Origin: Tsukamurella asaccharolytica
Lineage (GTDB): Bacteria > Actinomycetota > Actinomycetes > Mycobacteriales > Mycobacteriaceae
NCBI RefSeq assembly: GCF_007858435.1
Contig: NZ_VIGW01000003.1
Coordinates: forward strand, 1 to 64,000
DNA length: 64,000 bases
Direction of reading: 5' to 3'
Part shown: piece by piece, positions 16,717 to 25,611 of the stretch
Numbering within the stretch: position 1 is the stretch's first letter
How the letters are laid out: each line of letters opens with the position of its first letter
Made by a program: the position numbers and the translations under genes
Notes under the pieces: generated by a model
Database searches by the model: none
What the model was told of the DNA's origin: nothing
The model's input: only the letters and a program-made list of their open reading frames with translations

Positions 16717-17441
16717 GTGACGCGCGCCAGCACCTCCCTCAAGCTCGCTTACGCGGCCCTCGCCGCGGTCGACGCCGCGCTGTCGGCCTCGCCGAAGCCC
16801 GCCCACCACCGTGCGCGCCGGATCACCAAGCCGCTGCTCCTGCCGACCCTCGCCGCGTCCTTCGCGACCGACCCGCGCGGCGCTCCCCGCTGCGGCGCAG
16901 CACCCTCGCGGGGCAGGCCGCGGGCTGGGCGGGCGACGTGGCGCTCCTCGGCGACGAACCGCGGCACTTCGCGCTGGGGGCGAGCGCCTTCGCCACCGGT
17001 CACGCCGCGTACATCACCGGACTGCTGGCACAGCGGGACCCGCGGGCCTCGCTCGTGGGGCCCGCCGCCGTCGGCGCCGCCTGGGCCGTCGGCGCACCGC
17101 GGACGCTGCTCGCCGCGTACCGCGCCGCGCCCGCGCTCGCGCCGGTGCTGGCCGGATACTCCGCGCTGCTCAGCGGCACCGCCGCGGCGGCGACGGTGCT
17201 CGGCCCGCAGGTTCCCGCCGGGGCGCGCCGCGCGACCCTCGCCGGCGCCGGCCTGTTCCTGGTGAGTGATGCGATCCTCGGCCTGCGTAAGTTCGTCCTC
17301 GCCGACCCTCCGGTGTGGACGGAGGGCGCCGTCATGGCCACCTACACCGGTGCCCAGTTCCTGCTCGCGGAGGGCGCCGCGCGCGCCGGGGCCGGAGCCC
17401 CCGTCATCGTGTCAGCGCCGGGGAGGGGTGTCGGCGGCTGA
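16717..17441 (+). pseudogene. YhhN-family lysoplasmalogenase, split by a one-base frameshift
   Basis: The N-terminal part (LKLAYAALAAVDAAL, KPLLLPTLAASFATDPRG) continues in a different frame as LAGQAAGWAGDVALLGDEPRHFALGASAF and then several membrane helices to the stop. Together they make about 241 residues, the usual size of YhhN-type membrane enzymes that cleave the vinyl ether of lysoplasmalogens. The frame is lost at a C-run (16885-16888); one more C would restore GAPPLRRSTLAG. This is a recent mutation, a slippery phase switch or a base-calling error. If the sequence is right, the product is inactive after residue 57. Confidence 0.75.
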
Positions 17442-17458
17442 CGCCCCGCACGCGCAGG

Positions 17459-18406
17459 TCAGTGTGCGGCGGAGGTCCGGCCGCGCAGCTTGCCGATCAC
17501 CTGCACGATCGCGACGACCACGGCGCCCACCGCCAGACCGAACAGCGCGGAGCCGAGGGTATTGGCGATCCAGCCGATCACGGAGCCGATGGAGGGGATC
17601 AGGTCGGCCGCCCAGGTCTCGAAGTGGTGCACCACGGAGTAGGGCCACTGCCACCCCAGCTCGTCCAGCCCGACGAGCAGGATGTGCCCGCCCACCCAGC
17701 ACATGGCGACGATGCCGACGTTCGCGAGCACGCTGAGCACCCCGGGCATCGCCTTGACCAGCGCGGTGCCGACCTTGCGGCTGAACTCCGACGGGCGCTG
17801 GGCGAGCGCGAGCCCCACGTCGTCCATCTTCACGATCGCCGCCACCACTCCGTACACCAGCGCGGTGATGAGGATCGCCACCACGACGAGGATCACCGCC
17901 CGGGACCAGATCGTCTCGCTCGCGATCTCGTTCATCGCGATCACCATGATCTCCGCCGAGAGAATGAAGTCGGTGCGGATCGCGCCGGCCACCACGGTGT
18001 CCTCGTCCACCTCGCGAGGGGAGGACGACGGTGCGGCGGGCTCGGCGTGGCCGCTGATCTTCTCCCAGATCTTCTCGGCACCCTCGTAGCAGAGGTACGT
18101 GCCGCCGAGCATGAGGATCGGCGTCAGGGCCCACGGGGCGAGCCAGCTCAGCAGCAGGATGGCGGGAAGGATGAAGACCAGCTTGTTGCGCAGTGAGCCC
18201 TTGGCGATGCGCGCGACGATGCTCAGCTCGCGCTCGGGCTTGATGCCCTGCACGTAGCGGGGCGTGACGGCGGTGTCGTCCACGACCACGCCCGCGGCCT
18301 TGACGCTCGCGCGGCCGGCGGCGGCGGCCACGTCGTCGACCGACGCCGCGGCGAGCCGCGCGAGAGCGGCGATGTCGTCGAGCAGGGCAGCGAGTCCTCC
18401 GGCCAT
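17459..18406 (-). CDS. DUF808 (YedI-type) membrane protein
   Basis: The 315-residue protein begins MAGGLAALLDDIAALARLAA, the standard start of the DUF808 family, and has several membrane helices, with NKLVFILPAILLLSWL, a conserved YEGAEKIWEKISG loop, and EIMVIAMNEIASETIWSRAVIL. The family is widespread and of unknown function; a transport or envelope role is guessed. The ATG was chosen for its match to family N-termini, and a GTG or ATG nine codons earlier is less likely. It is read convergently with the broken YhhN gene, 17 bases apart. Confidence 0.85.
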   Translation of the reverse strand: MAGGLAALLDDIAALARLAAASVDDVAAAAGRASVKAAGVVVDDTAVTPRYVQGIKPERELSIVARIAKGSLRNKLVFILPAILLLSWLAPWALTPILMLGGTYLCYEGAEKIWEKISGHAEPAAPSSSPREVDEDTVVAGAIRTDFILSAEIMVIAMNEIASETIWSRAVILVVVAILITALVYGVVAAIVKMDDVGLALAQRPSEFSRKVGTALVKAMPGVLSVLANVGIVAMCWVGGHILLVGLDELGWQWPYSVVHHFETWAADLIPSIGSVIGWIANTLGSALFGLAVGAVVVAIVQVIGKLRGRTSAAH

Positions 18407-18562
18407 GGCGACAGCGTAATCGGCGCCGGGCACCTGCGTTTGCCGGACTGCCGTCGCGGGTCATCGGCGTGGGGGAGAATAATGGGGGAACCGTTACATG
18501 GAGACTGACAGAGCAGTTCGTAAGAGTCGACCGACCACGACTTTCGGGAGAAGCAAACACTA

Positions 18563-20800
18563 ATGAGTGCGCAGCAGCAGACCATCATCTACACGCTGAC
18601 CGACGAGGCCCCACTTCTTGCCACCGCGTCGTTCCTGCCGATCATCCGCGCCTTCGCCGGGCCCGCCGGCATCGACGTGCAGACGAGCGACATCTCGGTG
18701 GCGGCGCGCATTCTGGCTACCTTCCCCGAGCGTCTGACCGACGAGCAGAAGGTGCCGGACAACCTCGCAGCACTCGGCGAGCTGACGCTCGATCCGTCCG
18801 CGAACATCATCAAGCTCCCGAACATCAGCGCCTCGGTGCCGCAGCTGTTGGCCGCGATCGCGGAGCTCCAGGGCAAGGGCTACGACATCCCCGACCTGCC
18901 GTCGGAGCCCAAGACCGACGAGGAGCGCGATATCGCGACGCGCTACTCGACGATCCTCGGCAGCGCGGTGAACCCGGTCCTGCGCCAGGGCAACTCGGAC
19001 CGCCGCGCCCCGCGCGCGGTCAAGGAGTACGCCCGCAAGAACCCGCACAGCATGGGCGAGTGGTCGATGGCCTCCCGCAGCCACGTCGCGCACATGAAGC
19101 ACGGCGACTTCTACCACGGCGAGAAGTCGACGACGCTCGACCGCGAGCGCGACCTGCGGATGGAGCTCGTCACCGCCGACGGCCAGATCCACGTGCTCAA
19201 GAAGAGCGTCAAGCTCGGCGCGGGCGACGTCATGGACTCCATGTTCATGAGCAAGAAGGCGCTGCTCGAGTTCTACGAGGAGCAGATGCAGGACGCCTAC
19301 GAGACCGGCGTCATGTTCTCGCTGCACGTCAAGGCCACCATGATGAAGGTCTCCCATCCCATCGTCTTCGGTCACGCGGTGAAGGTCTTCTACAAGGACG
19401 CCTTCGCCAAGCACCAGGAGCTGTTCGACGAGCTCGGCGTGAACGTCAACAACGGCCTGGGCGACCTCTACGACAAGATCGCCACGCTGCCGGCCAGCAA
19501 GCACGAGGAGATCGTCAAGGATCTGCACGCCTGTCACGAGCACCGCCCGGAGCTGGCGATGGTCGACTCGGCCCGGGGCATCTCGAACTTCCATTCGCCG
19601 TCCGACGTGATCGTCGACGCCTCGATGCCCGCGATGATCCGCGCCGGCGGGCAGATGTACGGCGCCGACGGCCGCCCCAAGGACACCAAGGCCGTGATGC
19701 CGGAGTCCACCTTCGCGCGGATCTACCAGGAGATCATCAACTTCTGCAAGACCAACGGCGCCTTCGATCCGCGGACCATGGGCACCGTGCCGAACGTGGG
19801 CCTCATGGCGCAGAAGGCGGAGGAGTACGGCAGCCACGACAAGACCTTCGAGGTCCCCGCGGCCGGCACCGCCAACATCGTCGACAACGCGACCGGCGAG
19901 GTGATCCTGTCGCAGGAGGTCGAGGAGGGCGACATCTGGCGCATGTGCACGGTCAAGGACGCACCGATCCGCGATTGGATCAAGCTGGCCGTCACCCGCG
20001 CCCGCAACTCGGGGATGCCCGTGCTGTTCTGGCTCGATCCGTACCGCCCGCACGAGAACGAGCTGATCAAGGCCGTGAAGGCGGAGTTGAAGAACTACGA
20101 CACCGAGGGTCTCGACATCCAGATCATGTCGCAGGTCCGCGCCATGCGGTACACGCTGGAGCGCGCGATGCGCGGTCTGGACACCATCGCCGCGACCGGC
20201 AACATCCTCCGCGACTACCTCACCGACCTGTTCCCGATTCTGGAGCTGGGCACCTCGGCGAAGATGCTGTCGATCGTCCCGCTGATGGCGGGTGGCGGCA
20301 TGTACGAGACGGGCGCCGGCGGCTCGGCACCGAAGCACGTCAAGCAGCTCACCGAGGAGAACCACCTCCGGTGGGACTCGCTGGGCGAGTTCCTCGCACT
20401 CGCGGTGAGCCTCGAGGAGACGGGCATCAAGAACGACAATGCGGCCGCCAAGGTCCTGGCGACCACCCTGGACGCCGCCACCGGAAAGCTGCTCGAGAAC
20501 AACAAGGCCCCGTCGCGCAGCACGGGGGAGCTCGACAACCGGGGCAGCCAGTTCTACCTCGCGCTCTACTGGGCGCAGGAGCTGGCCGCGCAGACCGAGA
20601 GCCCGGAGCTGGCGGCGAAGTTCGCACCGCTGGCGAAGGCGCTCACCGAGCACGAGTCCACCATCGTGGAGGAGCTGCGTGCGGTCCAGGGCGAGCCGGC
20701 CGACATCGGCGGCTACTACTACCCGGACCCCGAGAAGATGGCGAAGGTGATGCGTCCCAGCGCGACCTTCAACGCGGACCTGGAGCTGCTCGACTCCTGA
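18563..20800 (+). CDS. icd: NADP-dependent isocitrate dehydrogenase, monomeric type
   Basis: The 745-residue protein matches the large monomeric isocitrate dehydrogenases, starting [20 protein letters not shown], with the substrate-binding stretch [20 protein letters not shown] (about residue 142) and the NADP-region features [16 protein letters not shown] and [21 protein letters not shown]. It converts isocitrate to 2-oxoglutarate in the TCA cycle and supplies NADPH. It is full length. GGGAGAAG lies 9 bases before the ATG. It is a single-gene unit followed by a hairpin. Mycobacteriales often carry this form (Icd2), sometimes beside a dimeric enzyme. Confidence 0.97.
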   Translation: MSAQQQTIIYTLTDEAPLLATASFLPIIRAFAGPAGIDVQTSDISVAARILATFPERLTDEQKVPDNLAALGELTLDPSANIIKLPNISASVPQLLAAIAELQGKGYDIPDLPSEPKTDEERDIATRYSTILGSAVNPVLRQGNSDRRAPRAVKEYARKNPHSMGEWSMASRSHVAHMKHGDFYHGEKSTTLDRERDLRMELVTADGQIHVLKKSVKLGAGDVMDSMFMSKKALLEFYEEQMQDAYETGVMFSLHVKATMMKVSHPIVFGHAVKVFYKDAFAKHQELFDELGVNVNNGLGDLYDKIATLPASKHEEIVKDLHACHEHRPELAMVDSARGISNFHSPSDVIVDASMPAMIRAGGQMYGADGRPKDTKAVMPESTFARIYQEIINFCKTNGAFDPRTMGTVPNVGLMAQKAEEYGSHDKTFEVPAAGTANIVDNATGEVILSQEVEEGDIWRMCTVKDAPIRDWIKLAVTRARNSGMPVLFWLDPYRPHENELIKAVKAELKNYDTEGLDIQIMSQVRAMRYTLERAMRGLDTIAATGNILRDYLTDLFPILELGTSAKMLSIVPLMAGGGMYETGAGGSAPKHVKQLTEENHLRWDSLGEFLALAVSLEETGIKNDNAAAKVLATTLDAATGKLLENNKAPSRSTGELDNRGSQFYLALYWAQELAAQTESPELAAKFAPLAKALTEHESTIVEELRAVQGEPADIGGYYYPDPEKMAKVMRPSATFNADLELLDS

Positions 20801-20811
20801 TCGACCCGCTG

Positions 20812-20848
20812 GCACGGGCATCGTCGAGCATCTCGGCGGTGCCCGTGC
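20812..20848 (+). terminator. stem-loop after icd
   Basis: Perfect 9-base arms GCACGGGCA and TGCCCGTGC are separated by 19 bases, 11 bases after the icd stop. No U-run follows. It is also positioned to end the convergent lipase transcript. Confidence 0.55.
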
Positions 20849-20893
20849 GGCGCCAGGCGCCCGGCGGACGGGCCGCGCACGACCGTCAGGCGA

Positions 20894-22096
20894 TCACTCC
20901 TCGGTCTGCATGACCCGCGCGAGGAAGGCGGCGGCGTCGTCGGCGGCCGCGTACACGGCGCCGATGTGGTCGGTCGGGTAGAGCCTCAGCGTGACCGGCT
21001 GGCGGTGCATCGCGAGCGCCGCGGCGAGGGAGAGGCCGGACGGCAGGGGCACGTCGATGTCTGTGAGGCCGTGGCCGAGGAAGATCGGCCGGTCGTACCC
21101 CTCGGTCGGCGTGCCCATGTACGCGTGCAGGGCGTCGTAGACCCCCGGGACGGAGCGCAGCGGCGCGGTGACCCACGTGCTGATCTTCGCGCCCCGCACC
21201 GCCTCGCGGATGTCGTAGAGGCTCAGCCGCGCGGCGAGGTCGACGGCCCGCCGGCCCTCGTCGCTGAGCAGCGCGTCGATCCCGAGGTCGGGGCGGGCGT
21301 CGCTGAACCCGGCGAGGATGTACGCGGTGTAGACGTTGGTCAGGGGCGGCAGCACCACGGGCGGGAAGGAGGGCCGCAGGAACTGCACGACGCCCTCGAT
21401 GTTCGCGGGGGTGCCGGTCGCGACGGTCCCGCGCAGGTCGAGGTCGTAGTCCGCCCCGAACTCGGCGGCGTAGCGCGCGCCGTTCATCGCCGCCCCCGCG
21501 CCCTGGGACTGCCCGACGAGGGCCCACCGTCGGGCCAGCGGAAGCCCGAGCCGGCGCGCGGCCTGCACCGAGTCGATGAGGTTGTGCGCCTCGACCTTGC
21601 CGTTCAGGTAGCTCATCAGGCCGGGGGTACCCATGCCGGCGTAGTCGGTCGCGACCACGGCGTACCCGTGCCGCAGCCAGTGCCCGAGATAGAACTGCTG
21701 CCGTTCGGGCTGGGGCTGGGCCGACGGGGTCGCCTCGTCGGACAGGCCGACGGTGCCGTGCGCCCACGCGACCACGGGCCATCCGCCGTCGGGGGCGTCT
21801 CCGGCGGGCAGGAACAGCGAGGCCGTGCTGACCGCGGGCCCGTGCTGGTTGGTGGTCGCGTACAGGAACCGGAAGGCGCTCGCGGCGTCGGCGAGGCCCA
21901 GTCCCGCGGCGAGCGGCACCCGGTCGATCGGCGTGCCCGGGGGCAGCTCGGGGCCCGCGTACTCGCGCGCGTCGAGGCCCGACCAGTTCGGTGGCCCGAG
22001 GGGCTCGACGGTATCCGGCGTGGCGAGCCCGCGGAACAGGACGGCGGCGCGGTGCGACAGCGTGCGCGGGAGCGCGGTCAACGAGGTGATCGGCAC
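20894..22096 (-). CDS. lipase-family alpha/beta hydrolase (secretory lipase type)
   Basis: The 400-residue protein has the nucleophile elbow VGQSQGAGAA (GxSxG), WAHGTVGLSDEATPS before it, and GHGLTDIDVPLPSG followed by DHIGAVY as the likely Asp and His regions. It matches the secretory lipase family common in mycolic-acid bacteria. No clear signal peptide is present with the GTG start used, so it may act inside the cell. It follows the MFS transporter gene by 26 bases on the same strand and is probably co-transcribed. The substrate (lipid ester or drug ester) is unknown. Confidence 0.85.
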   Translation of the reverse strand: MPITSLTALPRTLSHRAAVLFRGLATPDTVEPLGPPNWSGLDAREYAGPELPPGTPIDRVPLAAGLGLADAASAFRFLYATTNQHGPAVSTASLFLPAGDAPDGGWPVVAWAHGTVGLSDEATPSAQPQPERQQFYLGHWLRHGYAVVATDYAGMGTPGLMSYLNGKVEAHNLIDSVQAARRLGLPLARRWALVGQSQGAGAAMNGARYAAEFGADYDLDLRGTVATGTPANIEGVVQFLRPSFPPVVLPPLTNVYTAYILAGFSDARPDLGIDALLSDEGRRAVDLAARLSLYDIREAVRGAKISTWVTAPLRSVPGVYDALHAYMGTPTEGYDRPIFLGHGLTDIDVPLPSGLSLAAALAMHRQPVTLRLYPTDHIGAVYAAADDAAAFLARVMQTEE

Positions 22097-22122
22097 TCTG
22101 TCAACGTAACAGCCGCCGCACG

Positions 22123-23481
22123 TCAGGGCTGTGTTCGTCGTCTCGGGATGGCGAGCGAGCAGACCACGGCGAGCGCACACACCCCGAGGCTGAGGAGGAT
22201 CGTCGCCTCGTAGGCCCCGGCGGACGGGGTCCGGACGGTACCGTCGGCCGTCGCGGTCACCACGGTCGCGCCCGTGAGGATCATGCCGACGACGGCGGTC
22301 GCCATCGACGTGCCCACCGAGCGCATGAGGGCGTTCACGCCGTTGGCCTCGCCGGTCTGGGCGACCGGGACCACCGACATGATGAGCGCGGGCATGGCGG
22401 AATAGGCGATGCCGAGGCCGGCGCCGACCAGGGCGCTGGCAGCGAGGACCCACTGCCACGTGATGTTCCAGGGGCCGCCGAGCCCGGCCAGGAGTACCAG
22501 ATAGCCGCCCGCGATCACCACCCCGCCGATGGCCAGCGAGAGCCGGGCGCCGTGCCGGTCGGTGATCCAGGAACTGACGTAGGAGAAGGCGAACATCACC
22601 AGGCCGCTGGGCATGAGTACGAGACTCGCGGGGACCATGTCGAGGCCGAGCCCGGCAGGTGCCTGATCGGGCGCCATGAGCAACTGGATCGGCATCATCT
22701 GCATCGCGTAGAACACGAATCCGGTGGCGACGGAGGCGATGTTGGTCAGCAGGATCGGACGGCTGACCAGTGTGTCGACGTCGATGAGCGCGTTCGGGGT
22801 GCGGCGCTCGTAGCGCCACCACGCGATCGCCGACACCACGAAGGCGGCGAACAGGCCGAGGGTCCAGGGGCTCGTCCAGCCCCAATCCGATGCCTTCGAC
22901 AGGGGGAGCAGGACGAAGGTCAGGACCGCCGTGAGGCCGACGGTGCCGACGGCGTCGAAGCGCCCACCCGCCTCGTACGGCCCCTCGGGGACGAACCGCA
23001 GGATGGCGATGCCGCAGGCGAGGGCGGCGAGGGCGCAGATCCAGAACAGCGCGTGCCAGCTGACGTGACGCGCGATAGTGGCGGCGAAGGGCAGGCCGAG
23101 GGCGCCGCCCACCCCGAGCGAGGCACTCATCGCGCCGACCGCGGAACCGAGCTGCCGGGCGGGGACGATGTCGCGCAGAATGCTGATGCCGACCGCGATC
23201 GCGCCGATTCCGAGGCCCTGCAGTCCGCGCCCGATCAGGAACGGCAGCAGCGAGGTGGAGACCGCGCACACGGCGGAACCGCAGGCCACCGCTGCCATGT
23301 TGCCGAGGAGGACCCGCCTCTTACCGAACATGTCCCCGAGGCGCCCCGCGATCGGGGTACCGACAGCACCCACGAGGAGCGTGATCGTGAGCGTCCACGA
23401 CGCGTTGCTGGGGGTGGTGTCGAGCAATGCGGGGAGCTGCGGAATCAACGGGACGATGATGGTCTGCATGAGCGCGACCAC
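22123..23481 (-). CDS. DHA2-type MFS transporter (drug exporter family)
   Basis: The protein has 13-14 predicted membrane helices, motif A GRLGDMFGKRRVLLGN between helices 2 and 3, and a motif C-like GVGGALGLPFAATIA, as in proton-driven exporters of the EmrB/QacA class. The first conventional start (GTG) cuts helix 1 in half. In the same frame, reading back to a CTG at 23535 adds LSETSPRAAVAVLCAAGI and makes a complete helix 1, with GAAGG 9 bases upstream of that CTG. The true start is therefore probably the CTG. A lipase-like gene follows 26 bases later and may act on the same compound class. Confidence 0.9.
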   Translation of the reverse strand: MVALMQTIIVPLIPQLPALLDTTPSNASWTLTITLLVGAVGTPIAGRLGDMFGKRRVLLGNMAAVACGSAVCAVSTSLLPFLIGRGLQGLGIGAIAVGISILRDIVPARQLGSAVGAMSASLGVGGALGLPFAATIARHVSWHALFWICALAALACGIAILRFVPEGPYEAGGRFDAVGTVGLTAVLTFVLLPLSKASDWGWTSPWTLGLFAAFVVSAIAWWRYERRTPNALIDVDTLVSRPILLTNIASVATGFVFYAMQMMPIQLLMAPDQAPAGLGLDMVPASLVLMPSGLVMFAFSYVSSWITDRHGARLSLAIGGVVIAGGYLVLLAGLGGPWNITWQWVLAASALVGAGLGIAYSAMPALIMSVVPVAQTGEANGVNALMRSVGTSMATAVVGMILTGATVVTATADGTVRTPSAGAYEATILLSLGVCALAVVCSLAIPRRRTQP

Positions 23482-23672
23482 GATCCCGGCGGCGCACAGG
23501 ACGGCGACGGCGGCGCGGGGGGATGTCTCGGACAGGGCTGTGCCTTCGTGATCGACGGTGAGCAGGTAGCAATCCTAACAACGAGGAGCCCCGGGGCGGC
23601 CCGTCGATCAGGTCGGGCGCCGTGCCCGTCCGGTCCGGGACGGCGCGCTCATCCGGTTCGGCGCACAGCCGC

Positions 23673-24551
23673 TCACGACGCGGTGGTCGGCGGGTACCGG
23701 TAGAAGCCCTCGCCGGTCTTCACGCCGAGCTTGCCGGCGTCGACGTACTCGTGCAGCAGGCGGCGCGGCCCCTCGGGCAGGTGCGGGTTCTCGGCCGCGT
23801 AGTGGTCCTCGATGTCCAGCACCACGTCCAGGCCCACGTTGTCCATCATCTGGAAGGGCCCGGCGGGCAGGTGCCAGTTGATCCGGAACATGCCGTCGAC
23901 GTCTTCGGGCCGCGCGACGCCCTCGGCGACGACGGCCAGCGACTCGCGCTTGATCGCCGCCCACACCCGGTTGAAGATGAAGCCCGTGCTCTCACGGCGC
24001 GCCTCGAACGGGTGCACGTCGAATTCGGGCAACACCTCCAGCAGGGTGTCCAGCACGGCGCGGGAGGTCTCGCCGTCCGACATCACGTCGGCGGCGTTCG
24101 AGATCGGCGGCATGTAGAAGTGCAGGTTGCAGAAGCGGGTGCGGTCGCTGATCCGCTCGCTCATGAGGCGCGAGGCGTAGGACGACGAGTTCGTCGTGAG
24201 GATCGCGTCCGACGGCGCCGCACTGTCGATCTCGCCCCACAGCGGGATCTTGATGTCGAGGCGCTCGGGGACGGCCTCGACGACGAGCCACGCACCGTCG
24301 AGCGCTGCGGACAGGTCGTCGTGCGCGGTCGCGGTCCCGGCCTCACCGGATCCGCGCTGGTCGAGGAGGCCGGGAAGGGAACTGGTCACGAAGTCCACCG
24401 CGGCGCGCGCCTGGTCGGCGTTCGAGTCGTGGATCCGGACCTCGCCGCCGCGGCTCGCGAACATGAGCGCGATCCGGCGGCCGAGCGTCCCGGCCCCGAT
24501 CACGGCGACGGGGCGGCGGCGGATGTCGTCGAAGGTGAAGGTAGTGGTCAT
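23673..24551 (-). CDS. 3-hydroxyacyl-CoA dehydrogenase family protein
   Basis: The 292-residue protein has an NAD-binding loop VAVIGAGTLGRRIALMFASRGG (residues 15-36), the middle NSSSYASRLMS, the region HFYMPPISNAADVM, and a C-terminal helical domain ending in LGVKTGEGFYRYP. This is the size of single-function dehydrogenases of beta-oxidation or butanoate type. The catalytic loop reads HFYMPP where classic enzymes have HFFNPP, so the substrate may not be a plain acyl-CoA. The beta-propeller gene lies 26 bases upstream on the same strand, which suggests a shared catabolic operon. Confidence 0.87.
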   Translation of the reverse strand: MTTTFTFDDIRRRPVAVIGAGTLGRRIALMFASRGGEVRIHDSNADQARAAVDFVTSSLPGLLDQRGSGEAGTATAHDDLSAALDGAWLVVEAVPERLDIKIPLWGEIDSAAPSDAILTTNSSSYASRLMSERISDRTRFCNLHFYMPPISNAADVMSDGETSRAVLDTLLEVLPEFDVHPFEARRESTGFIFNRVWAAIKRESLAVVAEGVARPEDVDGMFRINWHLPAGPFQMMDNVGLDVVLDIEDHYAAENPHLPEGPRRLLHEYVDAGKLGVKTGEGFYRYPPTTAS

Positions 24552-24577
24552 GTCGACTCCGTTTCTCAGTGCGATTT

Positions 24578-25492
24578 TCAGTGCGGTTCGGCGCCGGTCC
24601 GGAGGCCGACGATGCCGGATACGGGCGCTCCGAGGTCGACGAGGATCTCGGGCTCGCCGCCGTCGAGCGGTACACGCCAGATGCGACCGCCCAGGTCGGA
24701 GACGTAGGCGAGACCCGCGGCCGCGTCGACCGCCAGACCGATGGCCTCGGCGAAGCCGCGCGCGAGGATCTCGGGCGCGCCGCCCGTGGCGCCCGCCGCC
24801 GGCAGCGAAGCCCGGTTGAGCGAGTTGCCGTCGGGGGCGGCGCCGCGGTCCGTCCAGTACAGGGTGTCGCCCACGATCTCGAGGTCGATCGGTTCGGGCA
24901 GTCCGTCCCACAGGGTCTCGATGTCGGGGCGGTCCTCGGGGGTCGCGCCCGCGGGGAGCTCGAGTCCGGCGCGGAGGATCCGGCCCCGGCCGCCTTTCGC
25001 GGGCCCCTTCTGCGTCCAGTAGAGGTGGCCGCGCGCGGGATCGACCGCGACACCGACGCACTCGGCCAGGCGGTCGGGTGCGGGGGCGTTGACGACGAGG
25101 TCGCGCAGGCCGGAACCGTCGGTCCCGACGGAGCTGACGCGGCAGCCCTCCCGGTCGCCCCAGTAGAGCCTCCCGGCCCCGTCCGACGCGAGCTGCTTGC
25201 CCGTGGTCATTGCACCCGGGGCGACGAGGTCGCGCCGGTCCGTGCCGTCGAGCAGGATCGAGTGGAGGCCGCCGGTGCGTGCGGAGTAGTCGAGGGCCGC
25301 CTCGCCCTCGCGATCCGGGTCCCAGGACGGCAGGCCCATCGTGGTCCAGTAGATCCGCCCGTTCTCCACGACGACGCCGTCGGGGGAGGACCCGGCCGCG
25401 TCGGTGTGGATCGTGCGCACCGCGCCGTCGGGGAGGGCCACGTGGAGGATGGTTCCGCTCTGGATTCCGAGAGCCACAATTGCTTCGAACAT
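24578..25492 (-). CDS. six-bladed beta-propeller (YWTD/SMP-30-like) protein
   Basis: The 304-residue protein holds repeated blade motifs of the YWTD type: GRIYWTTMGLPSWDPD, GRLYWGDREGCRVSS, GHLYWTQKGPAKGG, TLYWTDRGAAPDGN and AYVSDLGGRIWRVP. No signal peptide is visible, so it is likely cytoplasmic. Proteins of this shape include gluconolactonases and strictosidine-synthase-like lyases, and the activity here is unknown. It starts at an ATG 119 bases from the divergent 5-oxoprolinase gene and is followed closely by the hydroxyacyl-CoA dehydrogenase gene. Confidence 0.8.
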   Translation of the reverse strand: MFEAIVALGIQSGTILHVALPDGAVRTIHTDAAGSSPDGVVVENGRIYWTTMGLPSWDPDREGEAALDYSARTGGLHSILLDGTDRRDLVAPGAMTTGKQLASDGAGRLYWGDREGCRVSSVGTDGSGLRDLVVNAPAPDRLAECVGVAVDPARGHLYWTQKGPAKGGRGRILRAGLELPAGATPEDRPDIETLWDGLPEPIDLEIVGDTLYWTDRGAAPDGNSLNRASLPAAGATGGAPEILARGFAEAIGLAVDAAAGLAYVSDLGGRIWRVPLDGGEPEILVDLGAPVSGIVGLRTGAEPH

Positions 25493-25611
25493 GTAACTTA
25501 TTCTACGGCGGTGGAGCTCCGCCGACTCGGCGGCGCAGTGTGATCTTCGAGACTGTCTGCGCGTTGAGCATCCTCTCCCGGCGCGGAGGCGGTAGTGATC
25601 GAGCGGTGTCG

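Noticed and set aside
15321-17441. A 706-codon plus-strand frame upstream of the YhhN C-terminal part
   Set aside because: Most of it is antisense to the beta-lactamase-fold gene; only the last 180 codons or so belong to a real protein, the frameshifted lysoplasmalogenase.
18560-20821. A 753-codon minus-strand frame antisense to icd
   Set aside because: It is a shadow of the well-matched isocitrate dehydrogenase.
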